Source of the DNA: Botrimarina mediterranea
GTDB taxonomy: Bacteria > Planctomycetota > Planctomycetia > Pirellulales > Lacipirellulaceae
NCBI RefSeq assembly: GCF_007753265.1
Contig: NZ_CP036349.1
Span: 1,645,363-1,709,362 of the forward strand
DNA length: 64,000 nucleotides
Reading direction: 5' to 3'
Shown here: positions 54,265-61,727 of the stretch, piece by piece
Layout of the letters: each line of letters begins with the position of its first letter
Position numbering within the stretch: the first letter of the stretch is position 1
Translations under genes and position numbers: made by a program
The notes under the pieces: generated by a model
Database searches by the model: none
Seen by the model: only the letters and a program-made list of their open reading frames with translations
What the model was told of the DNA's origin: nothing

Positions 54265-56234
54265 GGAGTTCCAGCGTCCGACAGGGGCAATGTCTTCCGT
54301 GCCCAGACGACGCGCTGGGCGTCCCCTTCGTAACCGGCGATCCACTGCATCGGGTTCTCAACCACCACGCCGATGACGCCAACTTCACTCGCGCCCGATT
54401 GCACAAACCGCTTCGGGTCGATTGGTTTAGCCATGACGACGGGGACGATGCTCTCGCCGATGCTGAATTGGTACTCGATCAACTCACCGGCGCGGCGGAG
54501 GTCGGCGGGCATGCCGGCAAAGAAGACGCCGCCGTGTGGGCGTCCGGTCCAGGCGATCCACGGCCCTGCGATGCGCCGCGACTGGTCGCGCGACCTTCCG
54601 TCACGCAGCACCCGCTTGAACGTATCGGCAGCCTGCAGCTCGGCGGTCATCAGGCCCGGGTCGCTGGTGTCGAGCAGCGTCACGACTTGCGCGAGGTGAC
54701 AAAGGTGGGCGTAATGCTGACCCATCGTTGAGACTTGCTCTGGATCGTCGAGCGATCCTGTCGCGAATCCCACTGCGGCCGCCTCGGCAGGCGCGAAGGC
54801 CTCAGCGAGTTCACGGGCGCCGTACCTCGGGGCGTTCACCAAACCGATCTGCCTCGTCGGTGGCGCCATCGCAAACTCCCGCGGCTCGGCGATCGCCGCG
54901 ACGGGCTCGATCATTTCATCGCGGTTCGGCGCCGGCGCCATGGCATTGCTCTCAGGCGTCGTCGCGGCTGCCTCTTCCGGCGGCGCGAACGCAGCCGGCT
55001 CGGCCGGCGTCGCCGCATAGCGATCTTCGCCGGCGACAGGCGTCGTCGCCGCTTGCGGCTTAGCCATAAACGGATCGGCCTCAGCGGCAAAAGCGTCGGC
55101 AGGCGCCGTCACCTCCTTTAGCTCTGAATCCGGCTTCGGCGCCGAAGCCGGCAAGTCAATCTCGGGTTCCTCCATCCCCCCTTTGTCGAAGCTCACCGGT
55201 TTCGTCGAGGAATCGAGGAACGGGTCCGCCGCGGCGTTCGACGCGAAGGCGTCAGGCTCTTCGGATGACAAGGGTTCGGACGCTGCCTCAGTACTTTCAT
55301 TGAGTCTCGCCAACTCAGCGCCGGGGTCTCCCGATTCCCAAGTGACGGCAAAGTATGCCGCGGGCCCCGCGACGAGCATCAGGCCGACGGCCATCCCGAT
55401 GAAGTTGCCCCAACCGCGGGAACGCGGTTTCGATGCGGCGAACTCGTCGAGCCGCAGCGGCTGCGGCGCCTCTTCGGCCGGCGTCGAGAGCTCGAGCGAA
55501 ACGCCGTCGTTCGCGTCGCTCGCTTCGGGTTCGCTCAATGGCGTCGCGCCGAAGTCGAACTTGAAGTCCTTCAGCGTCGTGGCGAACTCCGGCGTATCAC
55601 CCGGCGGGTCCGTTGGTGACTCGTTCGAATCGGCGCCCGCTTCGTCGCGTGACGAAGTGATTGACTCGGCGTCGAAACTCCCCGGGGTCCACCCCAGCGA
55701 TTCGGCCAGCGAACGCTTGCCTTCAGCGGGTCGCTCCACATCTGCACGGGGCGTGCTCTTCTCACTCTGCAAGAGCCACTCGGCGACCGTCGGCCGTTTG
55801 AGAGGCGCCTCGGCAACCTCTGGAGACGTTTCCTCCTGCGACGTAGACGCCGGCAGGGTAGGGGCTTCGACGTCGACAGGCTCTGGCGTCAAGGCTTGCT
55901 CTTCGACAGCTTGCTCCTCAACAGGAACGGCCGCCTGCTCAGACGCTTCAATACGTGGCTCGAAGTGCTGCTGCTCAAGGGCCTCTTGCTCAACGGGTTG
56001 CTGCAATAGCGAACCCGCGGGCGCATCGACCTTCACTTCCCTGCTCTTCGGCTCGACGGGGACGGCCACGCTGAGCTCGACAATCTCGAGCGACGCGACA
56101 CTCGTGGCCGCCTCGCACGCCGGACAAGCGATCTCTCCTTCGGTCGCGTAAACGGCGAACAGCTGCCCACAGCGACGGCACTCTGCCACGCGGATCGGGG
56201 CGGTCGGATTGGGAGCGGGGGCGGCGGTTGGCAT
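54261..56234 (-). CDS. Zinc-ribbon and membrane protein with long acidic linker
   Basis: The product has 657 residues. The N-terminus has a zinc ribbon (CRRCGQLFAVY...CPAC, about 19-40). Long Glu/Ser/Ala-rich low-complexity sequence spans about 60-260. A single helix (GWGNFIGMAVGLMLVAGPAAYFAV, in parts about 270-295) precedes another low-complexity segment (about 300-470). A folded C-terminal domain (about 475-657) holds YAHLCHLAQVVTLLDTSDPG and WIAWTGRPHGGVFF. No catalytic motif was recognised. MAKPQAATTP is coded by a copy of the 20-bp repeat (55048-55064). mutY overlaps its stop, so they are probably cotranscribed. Confidence 0.75.
   Translation of the reverse strand: MPTAAPAPNPTAPIRVAECRRCGQLFAVYATEGEIACPACEAATSVASLEIVELSVAVPVEPKSREVKVDAPAGSLLQQPVEQEALEQQHFEPRIEASEQAAVPVEEQAVEEQALTPEPVDVEAPTLPASTSQEETSPEVAEAPLKRPTVAEWLLQSEKSTPRADVERPAEGKRSLAESLGWTPGSFDAESITSSRDEAGADSNESPTDPPGDTPEFATTLKDFKFDFGATPLSEPEASDANDGVSLELSTPAEEAPQPLRLDEFAASKPRSRGWGNFIGMAVGLMLVAGPAAYFAVTWESGDPGAELARLNESTEAASEPLSSEEPDAFASNAAADPFLDSSTKPVSFDKGGMEEPEIDLPASAPKPDSELKEVTAPADAFAAEADPFMAKPQAATTPVAGEDRYAATPAEPAAFAPPEEAAATTPESNAMAPAPNRDEMIEPVAAIAEPREFAMAPPTRQIGLVNAPRYGARELAEAFAPAEAAAVGFATGSLDDPEQVSTMGQHYAHLCHLAQVVTLLDTSDPGLMTAELQAADTFKRVLRDGRSRDQSRRIAGPWIAWTGRPHGGVFFAGMPADLRRAGELIEYQFSIGESIVPVVMAKPIDPKRFVQSGASEVGVIGVVVENPMQWIAGYEGDAQRVVWARKTLPLSDAGTP
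55048..55064 (-). repeat. Partial 20-bp dispersed repeat inside the zinc-ribbon protein gene
   Basis: The first 17 bases of GCCGCTTGCGGCTTAGCGGC are present on the plus strand; the end has changed to CAT. On the coding strand it is in frame as (M)AKPQAA, the same reading as at 32006 and 45749. Confidence 0.85.
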
Positions 56235-56446
56235 GGCGTGCGAATCCTTCGGGCCAGCTCAATGAGCCGGCGGGGTGGGGACGACTTCCTGCGTCGCCGC
56301 CCATTCTCTCCGGATTCCGTCCGTAGAACACCCCGAATTGGCAAGATCGCGACACCCCTTCCGACCGGCGCCAGCAGCGCCATCGGCACGACCGGCAAGG
56401 TTTGCCACATTCACCGCTCGAGACAAGCTCGCAGCAGCGGCCGCGC

Positions 56447-56478
56447 GGTGCGGGAAGCCCCCCACGACTTCCCGCACC
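56447..56478 (-). terminator. Hairpin downstream of rpsD
   Basis: A perfect 11-base inverted repeat (GGTGCGGGAAG/CTTCCCGCACC, 56447-56457 and 56468-56478) with a 10-base loop starts 18 bases after the rpsD stop. No T-run follows, so the terminator call is tentative. The rest of the 56235-56495 spacer shows nothing else. Confidence 0.5.
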
Positions 56479-56495
56479 ACCCGCCGCTCGCCGGC

Positions 56496-57104
56496 TTAGC
56501 GCGACATCAGTTCCACGACCAACTGCACGTCCACTGGCAGCGTCACGTCGTCGGGCGTCGGGAGGCGGTGGACGATGACCCGCAGGGTCTCCGGATCGAA
56601 CGCCAGCCAGTCGGCGGTGGTCCCCTCGGCCTCCGACCGTATCGCGGCGTAAAGGTCCGTCAGGTGCGCCTTGCGCCGCACGTCGATCACGTCGCCGGCG
56701 CTGACCGTTGCCGAGGGGATGTCGTGAGCCCGGCCGTTGAGCAGGAAGTGCCCGTGGGCGACACCCTGACGGGCCTGCGGACGCGTCTTCGCCAAGCCGG
56801 CGAGTCGGATGACGTTGTCGAGGCGGCGTTCGCAGAGCACCAGCAGGCTGCGTCCCGTGTCGCCCTTGCCGCGCGAAGCGAGGTCGTAGAGCTTACGGAG
56901 CTGGCGCTCGTGCAGGCCGTAGTAGAACTTGATCTTCTGCTTTTCGCGCATCGCCAGCGCGTACTCGGTGAGCTTGCGCGGCGGCGGCTGCATGCCGGGC
57001 GGATTCGGCTTGCGGTCCATGGCCTTCATGGCCCCTGCACTCTCGAAGACCGCCAGCCCGAGGCGGCGGTTGATGCGGGCCTTGGGCCCTGTGTAACGCG
57101 ACAT
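56496..57104 (-). CDS. rpsD: Ribosomal protein S4
   Basis: The 202-residue product is the 30S assembly protein S4 that binds 16S rRNA. It starts MSRYTGPKARINRRLG at 57104, preceded by AAGGAG eight bases upstream. The S4 N-terminal domain is followed by the S4 RNA-binding fold (about 90-150): ERRLDNVIRLAGLAKTRPQARQ, VAHGHFLLNGRAHDIPS and DVIDVR. It stands alone here, not in an alpha operon with rpsM, rpsK and rpoA. A zinc-binding Cys set at the N-terminus is absent, so it is the Cys-minus form. Confidence 0.97.
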   Translation of the reverse strand: MSRYTGPKARINRRLGLAVFESAGAMKAMDRKPNPPGMQPPPRKLTEYALAMREKQKIKFYYGLHERQLRKLYDLASRGKGDTGRSLLVLCERRLDNVIRLAGLAKTRPQARQGVAHGHFLLNGRAHDIPSATVSAGDVIDVRRKAHLTDLYAAIRSEAEGTTADWLAFDPETLRVIVHRLPTPDDVTLPVDVQLVVELMSR

Positions 57105-57430
57105 GCGGTTAGCTCCTTTTCGGGGTGGATGACGCCAAAGTCGCCGCCACAGGGGCAACGGGCATCGTGTAGCCGTCGCCCTTGGTGGGGGACAGCGCGC
57201 AGCGCCTTTGCGAGAACGGCTTCGCCGGAGTGGCTAGCTGCGGGGCTCGTGGCCCCGTGGCGGGCTGCTGGGAGAGAGCTTGGGTTCTTTCCGAGGCGCG
57301 GCCGGGGTGGCTTAGCGACCCCGCGGCAAAAAACGGAACGGTTTTATTGCGACTGCGTCTCAGTGTCGATATGTTTGGCAATCCGGCGAACTCTTGCAAG
57401 CTCCCGCTGGCGGAAAAAGGTAAAAAAGCG
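57105..57430. other. Divergent spacer between rpsD and a TPR-like gene
   Basis: The 326 bases include the rpsD ribosome site and a palindromic GGGGCTCGTGGCCCC segment (57240-57254). An AT-richer stretch (57329-57348, CAAAAAACGGAACGGTTTTA) could hold the rightward promoter. No gene was recognised. Confidence 0.35.
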
Positions 57431-58195
57431 ATGGACCGAAATCCCCAACTCCGCACGGAAGACGCCGCCGCCCGCGCTCAGAGGCTCCACAGCCGCGGCA
57501 GGCATCGATCAGCGATTGCCGTCCTGACGGTCGCCCTCTGCCGCGACGGCGACGCAGCGGGCCTCTGGCGGCTCCGGGGGGCCGTTCACCACGCCATGCA
57601 GCAGTGGAAGACCGCCCTGGCGGACGTGGAGCACGCCCAGCTCCTGGCGCCCCTCGGCGTCGAGTCGCAGCTGGTGCTCGCCGACGGCTACGCCTTCACC
57701 GGCAAGCCCGAACTGGCGGTCGTCGCGTACGAGCACCTGCTGACCCGCGGCGACCATCCGCCCGAGACCTACGCCGCCATCTACCGAGGTCTCGTCCACT
57801 GCCAACGCCGTGACCTGGCGATCGAGTGCTGCCGCGCGGCCGTGCGGGCCAACCCTGACGACCACGCCGCCTACTTCGCGATGGCCCACTGCATGGCTGC
57901 GCTGCGTTACTCGGCGACGTACATCGCCGCGGTGCTTGAGAAAGCGGTCGAAGCGGCGCCCGACCGCGACGTCTATTGCGTCTCCCTCGCCCTACAACTA
58001 ACGCGGTGCCAACGGCTCGAAGAAGCGTACGCTCACTTGTGTGAGGCGTCGATCAACGCGATCGAATCGATGGCGTGTGCGTGCTCGGTGAAGCTGCTCG
58101 TGCAGCTTTGCGAATGGGCGAAAGACGCCGAACGGGGGGGGATTCTGAGCGAACAGCTCGAGCGCTTGATGCAACGCAGGTCCGCGACAGAGTAG
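57431..58195 (+). CDS. TPR-like repeat protein
   Basis: The 254-residue product is built of about six degenerate tetratricopeptide-like units, such as GRHRSAIAVLTVALCRDGDAAGLWRL, QWKTALADVEHAQLLAP, KPELAVVAYEHLLTRGD and RRDLAIECCRAAVRANPDDHAAYF. No signal or membrane segment is present. It probably binds partner proteins in the cytoplasm. The start at 57431 (MDRNPQLR) is chosen; an ATG at 57371 is possible but has no ribosome site. It has no functional neighbours; tRNA genes follow downstream on the other strand. Confidence 0.75.
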   Translation: MDRNPQLRTEDAAARAQRLHSRGRHRSAIAVLTVALCRDGDAAGLWRLRGAVHHAMQQWKTALADVEHAQLLAPLGVESQLVLADGYAFTGKPELAVVAYEHLLTRGDHPPETYAAIYRGLVHCQRRDLAIECCRAAVRANPDDHAAYFAMAHCMAALRYSATYIAAVLEKAVEAAPDRDVYCVSLALQLTRCQRLEEAYAHLCEASINAIESMACACSVKLLVQLCEWAKDAERGGILSEQLERLMQRRSATE

Positions 58196-58283
58196 GGGGC
58201 GGGCCCTGATTCGATGGTGCGGCCCGGCCGAGGACGGCGGGGCTCACGCTTGATCGAGAACAAGTCGTAGCGAGATGCAAACT

Positions 58284-58302
58284 CCCACGGCTTGTGTCGT
58301 GG
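58284..58302. repeat. Short hairpin CCCACG/CGTGGG
   Basis: Six-base arms with a seven-base loop lie about 90 bases after the TPR-like gene. It is not followed by a T-run. It may be a weak terminator. Confidence 0.35.
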
Positions 58303-58324
58303 GCTCGCGGAAGGACTTGCCTCC

Positions 58325-58409
58325 GCGTGGCGAGATCGTGGCGCTAGCCACGTCGAGACCGCCAAGAAACGCGGCGTGGCGAGGTCTTGGCGCTAGCGAA
58401 GCCGAGACC
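58325..58409. repeat. Two 36-bp direct repeats
   Basis: The copies at 58325-58360 and 58374-58409 share GCGTGGCGAG.TC.TGGCGCTAGC and CGAGACC with about six differences. Each contains a TGGCGCTAGC-type palindrome. They lie just downstream of tRNA-Met (which is read leftward). Confidence 0.7.
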
Positions 58410-58422
58410 TAGGAAAGCAGTA

Positions 58423-58496
58423 GCGGCGGAGGGACTCGAACCCCCGACACGCGGATTATGATTCCGCTGCTCTAACCGACTGAGCTACGCCGCCGG
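58423..58496 (-). tRNA. tRNA-Met (elongator, anticodon CAT)
   Basis: A 74-base cloverleaf folds on the minus strand: acceptor GGCGGCG/CGCCGCT, D arm GCTC/GAGC, anticodon stem GCGGA/TCCGC with loop ATCATAA, and T arm GGGGG TTCGAGT CCCTC. The CAT anticodon allows Met or lysidine-modified Ile. The body matches elongator Met better, and the three G-C pairs of initiator tRNA are absent. The 1-72 pair is G-U. Confidence 0.93.
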
Positions 58497-58505
58497 AGAG
58501 AGGCC

Positions 58506-58577
58506 TGAGGCTTGAGACCGCAGGCTTGAGGCTCACAAAATTGGCTCAAGTCTGAGGACTTACGCCTCAAGCCTCAC
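58506..58577. repeat. CTTGAGGC-type inverted repeat between two tRNA genes
   Basis: TGAGGCTTGAG and GCTTGAGGCTCA on the left (58506-58535) face TGGCTCAAG and CGCCTCAAGCCTCA on the right. It lies between tRNA-Arg and tRNA-Met and might fold in a joint precursor. Confidence 0.65.
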
Positions 58578-58616
58578 TCATCTTCAAAATCAAACCATCT
58601 TCCAAATCAAACGCAG

Positions 58617-58690
58617 TACACCCCGCAGGATTCGAACCTGCAACCTTCGGATTCGTAGTCCGATGCTCTATCCAGTTGAGCTAGGGGTGC
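58617..58690 (-). tRNA. tRNA-Arg (anticodon ACG)
   Basis: A 74-base cloverleaf folds on the minus strand: acceptor GCACCCC/GGGGTGT, D arm GCTC/GAGC, anticodon stem TCGGA/TCCGA with loop CTACGAA (ACG, read as ICG), and T arm GCAGG TTCGAAT CCTGC. The 1-72 pair is G-U as in the neighbouring tRNA-Met. Its 5' end faces the integrase gene 130 bases away. Confidence 0.95.
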
Positions 58691-58741
58691 GAAGTGCTTC
58701 TTCCCCGGCAAAGAGCGGCTAAAATGGCCGTCTAACGGGCT

Positions 58742-58765
58742 CTGGCAATTAATCTGGCAATTAAT
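58742..58765. repeat. Tandem 12-bp repeat upstream of the integrase gene
   Basis: CTGGCAATTAAT occurs twice without a gap (58742-58753, 58754-58765). An inverted TGCCAG follows a few bases later (about 58771). This arrangement resembles integrase arm sites or a repressor operator (inference). Confidence 0.6.
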
Positions 58766-58819
58766 GTGCTTGCCAGACCGCCTTCCGCCCACGCCTAGGG
58801 ATTAAGCGAGCCACACAGA

Positions 58820-60025
58820 ATGACGAAAAAGCGTGCCGGACGCAAGGGTGGAAAGTCGAGCCGCGGCTTCTACTTCCGCTCAGGGCGGGGCTGGTACGCC
58901 CTGCGGGACGGCAAGTCCTATCCACTCCTCGACGCCGATGGGGTCCACCACAAGGACCCCAAACTGCCCGAGAGGGTCGCGCGAGAAAGCCACGCCCGTT
59001 GGCTGACCGAGCAGACACAGGCCGACCAGCAGCGGCTCCGCGACGAGAAGCGTCGCTATGAAGGCGTCACACTCCTCGCCGTGTGCCAAGCCTACCTGGC
59101 CCACGCTAAGGCGACCGGCGCCGCCAAGACGCACCACGACCGGGCCGACACGCTGTTTGACTTCTGCTTCGGCTTGCCGCCCGAGTTCCGCCCCAAAGAC
59201 GGCGTCAAACCGGTCAAGCCGACCGCCAACCAGAGGAAAGCGATGGCGGCCAGCCGCATCCACGATGGCTACGGCCGGATGCTCGTCACCGACCTGCTCC
59301 CGCTGCATATCGACCAATGGCTCAACGCCCACCCGAGCTGGGGTGGGGGACGGCGGTCTCGGATCCAAGCGGTCAAACGGGCCCTCAACTACGCCAAGGA
59401 TGCCGGTCTCGTAGCCGCCAACCCCATCGTTGGCTACAGCACGCCGCGGGCCGTCGGGCGGGTCACCGACCTCAGCCCCGAGCAAGAAGCAGCCCTGCTC
59501 AAGCACGCCAACCGGCCGCTCGCCCTCGCCATCCAGGTCTGTATCCGCACCGGGGCTCGTCCCGGCTGCGAGTTCGCAGCGCTCACCAGGAAGCACGTCC
59601 GCATCGCCGGGGACCGGATGGAGTGGACCTTTTCGAAGGACGAGTCGAAGACCAAGAAGCTGCGGGTTCTGAGAATCCGCGATCCCGAGATGATTCAGGT
59701 CGTCGAGCAGCAGATGGCGGCCCATCCGAAAGGACCGCTGTTTCGCAACACTACCGGCAAGCCTTGGACGCGGCAGAGCCTGTCGGGCGGGTTCCGCACG
59801 CTCAAACGCCGTCTTGAGAAGCAAGGGGTCGAGTTCGATCGGGACGCCTGCATGTACTCGTGCCGGCACACGTTCGCGAAAAGAACGCTCCAGGGCTACT
59901 GGACCGGTAGGATGGTCAACATCGAAACGGTTGCCGGGCTGATGGGAAACTCGCCGCAGGTCTGCCGCGACCACTACTTGCAGTGGAGTGAGATCGACAA
60001 CGAGCGGCTCTGGGAGGCTTGCTAG
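58820..60025 (+). CDS. Tyrosine recombinase (integrase)
   Basis: The 401-residue product has an AP2-like basic N-terminus (KKRAGRKGGKSSRGFYFR), a SAM-like core-binding domain (about 75-200) and a catalytic domain (about 215-395). Active-site elements are Arg in CIRTGARPGCEFAAL, Lys near KDESKTKKLRVLRI, box II YSCRHTFAKR (Arg present, but Tyr at the usual His) and the nucleophile Tyr in CRDHYLQWSE. The position of the last His/Trp is Asn (LMGNS). It should integrate and excise the element that continues to the right. It lies next to tRNA-Arg, a usual target class. Confidence 0.92.
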   Translation: MTKKRAGRKGGKSSRGFYFRSGRGWYALRDGKSYPLLDADGVHHKDPKLPERVARESHARWLTEQTQADQQRLRDEKRRYEGVTLLAVCQAYLAHAKATGAAKTHHDRADTLFDFCFGLPPEFRPKDGVKPVKPTANQRKAMAASRIHDGYGRMLVTDLLPLHIDQWLNAHPSWGGGRRSRIQAVKRALNYAKDAGLVAANPIVGYSTPRAVGRVTDLSPEQEAALLKHANRPLALAIQVCIRTGARPGCEFAALTRKHVRIAGDRMEWTFSKDESKTKKLRVLRIRDPEMIQVVEQQMAAHPKGPLFRNTTGKPWTRQSLSGGFRTLKRRLEKQGVEFDRDACMYSCRHTFAKRTLQGYWTGRMVNIETVAGLMGNSPQVCRDHYLQWSEIDNERLWEAC

Positions 60026-60134
60026 CACACTGCCTGCTGGCTGTCGGGCTATCCGTAGGTGGTGAAAAGTCCCAGCAGAGAGCAGCTCTGTAAGCCTGGA
60101 ACCTTTCGTTGTTGTCGTCGTCAGAAGGTAACTC

Positions 60135-60521
60135 TTAGAAGCCTGAGTCGCCTCCAGCACCCGCCAACTCGTGCTCGGCGTCGGCGTTCGCGGGGGCCTT
60201 GGCGCCGAGCAGCACGAGCTTCTCGCACGTAACCGACACCTTGCTTCGCTTCTGACCGTCCTTCTGCCATTGCTCGAACGCCAGGCGGCCTTCGATCATG
60301 GTCGCATCTCCCTTCTTCAAGTACTGGGCGGCGACCTCGGCCGTACGACCCCAGAAGGTGACATCGACAAAGACAGTCTGTTCTTTGTAGGTGTCGCCGG
60401 TCTTCACCCGCTCGTTGATCGCCACTCCGACTTCGGTCACCGCCTTGCCGTTTGGCGTGTAGCGGAGTTCGATGTCGCGAGTCAAGTTGCCAACGAGCGT
60501 CACTTTGTTGTAAGCGGGCAT
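60135..60521 (-). CDS. ssb: Single-stranded DNA-binding protein (element-borne)
   Basis: The 128-residue product has a complete OB fold: YNKVTLVGNLTRDIELRYTPNGKAV, FVDVTFWGRTAEVAAQYLKKGD and GRLAFEQWQKDGQKRSKVSV. The C-terminal tail is short and ends GAGGDSGF rather than the acidic DDDIPF-type tip, so partner binding may be changed. Element-borne SSBs protect transferred single strands during conjugation. It is the last gene of a leftward cluster with an unknown gene and an exonuclease. Confidence 0.93.
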   Translation of the reverse strand: MPAYNKVTLVGNLTRDIELRYTPNGKAVTEVGVAINERVKTGDTYKEQTVFVDVTFWGRTAEVAAQYLKKGDATMIEGRLAFEQWQKDGQKRSKVSVTCEKLVLLGAKAPANADAEHELAGAGGDSGF

Positions 60522-60677
60522 TGTCGTCTCTCACTTTGTGTCGGGGAACGGGGCAGGCAAGAAGCGTTCTCGCCAAAAAACCTTGTGAGCTTACCGCTGC
60601 TCTCTGCATGGGCTCTTGCAACCAGGAGCTTCCTCTCCAAGTTCCAAGAGCCGGAGACCACGTCTCCAGCTCCGACG

Positions 60678-61037
60678 CTACGCGAGCTTGAGTGAGAGTG
60701 GCTCTTGGTAAGTCTCTGGCTCAGGGTCGCTCACCGCTTCCAGACCTGCAGCGAGTGGAGTGATCGTCTGGGCGTTGATCGCTAGGCTGTGCTTAAACTG
60801 TGCCGAACGCAGTTCGTCGAGTTTTGATCCCGCTTGTTCTGCTGCGGCGAGAAAGTCTCTGGTAGCAACCGCCTTCATCTGCGGGATGATCGATGTCCGA
60901 CCGGTTGACTTATCGGTGTAGGGGCGACCAATCTCAGCGTAGTACTCAACCTGCCCGTAATAAATCCGACTGTAGAGTTGGTAGGCTACTGCACCTACGA
61001 GCATCATGTCGCCTATCGGCTTCTTGTTCTGTGCCAT
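60678..61037 (-). CDS. Hypothetical protein of the mobile element
   Basis: The 119-residue product starts at 61037, five bases after a strong AAGGAGGA site. It has VGAVAYQLYSRIYYGQVEYYAEIGRP near the N-terminus, a helical middle (ATRDFLAAAEQAGSKLDELRSA) and an acidic C-terminus. No family was recognised. It lies between the exonuclease and ssb genes on the same strand, so a role in DNA processing or stability is possible (inference). Confidence 0.6.
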   Translation of the reverse strand: MAQNKKPIGDMMLVGAVAYQLYSRIYYGQVEYYAEIGRPYTDKSTGRTSIIPQMKAVATRDFLAAAEQAGSKLDELRSAQFKHSLAINAQTITPLAAGLEAVSDPEPETYQEPLSLKLA

Positions 61038-61106
61038 TGCGTCCTCCTTGTGGCAATCGTGTTCACCAACTATTAGGCCACAGACAGAAACGCTAAGCAA
61101 AAGTAT

Positions 61107-61727
61107 TTAATAAGCTGCGTTGTGGATTCCAACACGGGTGTATTGAGCAATCAGCCTTGTCAACTCGACACAACACAAGGCGTCTGACAGGGCTTCGTGG
61201 CTTGGAGTCGTCCTAAGCGAGAAGTACTCGGCAAGAGTTGTAAGCTTAAAATCCGGCGGCGGCACCAGTGCCGGGTTGGTCTCGAAGAACCACCTGGTGA
61301 GCTGGATGGTGTCGAGCGGTGACCTGGTGGCAGGGAAGAACTCGCCGTGCTCAGAAAACCACCGCCTCAGGGTCGATGCGTCGTGCTCGACGTTGTGGCC
61401 ACAGAGAGTAGCAAGCTTGTAGGGAGTGCCGTCTTTACTGTTCCGCTCATCGGTGGCGTTCGCTCTTAGAAAGTGTGCGAGTTTCTTAACGGCTTCCTTT
61501 TCTGGAATCGCGTACTTCTCCCAAACGCTTGGCCGAAATTTCGAAAGGCCCAAGAACTTCACGTTCGTCTCTTTGACGTTGAACTCGATCTTCATCTCGA
61601 TGCGGGATAGCTCTCGGTACAAGCCCGAGGTAACGGCGACCGCCGAAAGCTCGATGATTGGGGACTTAATCGAGCGTCCCGCTCGTTCGGTGTCGATATA
61701 AACGATGCGTTTGTCGGCAACTTCCAT
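61107..61727 (-). CDS. DEDDh-type 3'-5' exonuclease
   Basis: The 206-residue product has an exonuclease fold of the DnaQ/RNase T group. ExoI-motif Asp and Glu are in YIDTERAG (about 10-17), the second Asp in CGHNVEHDASTLRRW (about 110-125), and the His and last Asp in SHEALSDALCC (about 176-186). It lacks a polymerase or helicase domain. It may trim DNA or RNA during transfer or repair. It heads the leftward cluster with the unknown gene and ssb. Codon use seems less GC-biased than in the chromosome to the left. Confidence 0.85.
   Translation of the reverse strand: MEVADKRIVYIDTERAGRSIKSPIIELSAVAVTSGLYRELSRIEMKIEFNVKETNVKFLGLSKFRPSVWEKYAIPEKEAVKKLAHFLRANATDERNSKDGTPYKLATLCGHNVEHDASTLRRWFSEHGEFFPATRSPLDTIQLTRWFFETNPALVPPPDFKLTTLAEYFSLRTTPSHEALSDALCCVELTRLIAQYTRVGIHNAAY

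Noticed and set aside
56238-57527. Long plus-strand open frame across rpsD
   Set aside because: It is the antisense shadow of ribosomal protein S4; its composition is that of a reversed GC-rich gene.
58880-60160. Long open frame opposite the integrase gene
   Set aside because: It has no domain pattern, runs antisense to an obvious recombinase and crosses into the ssb region.
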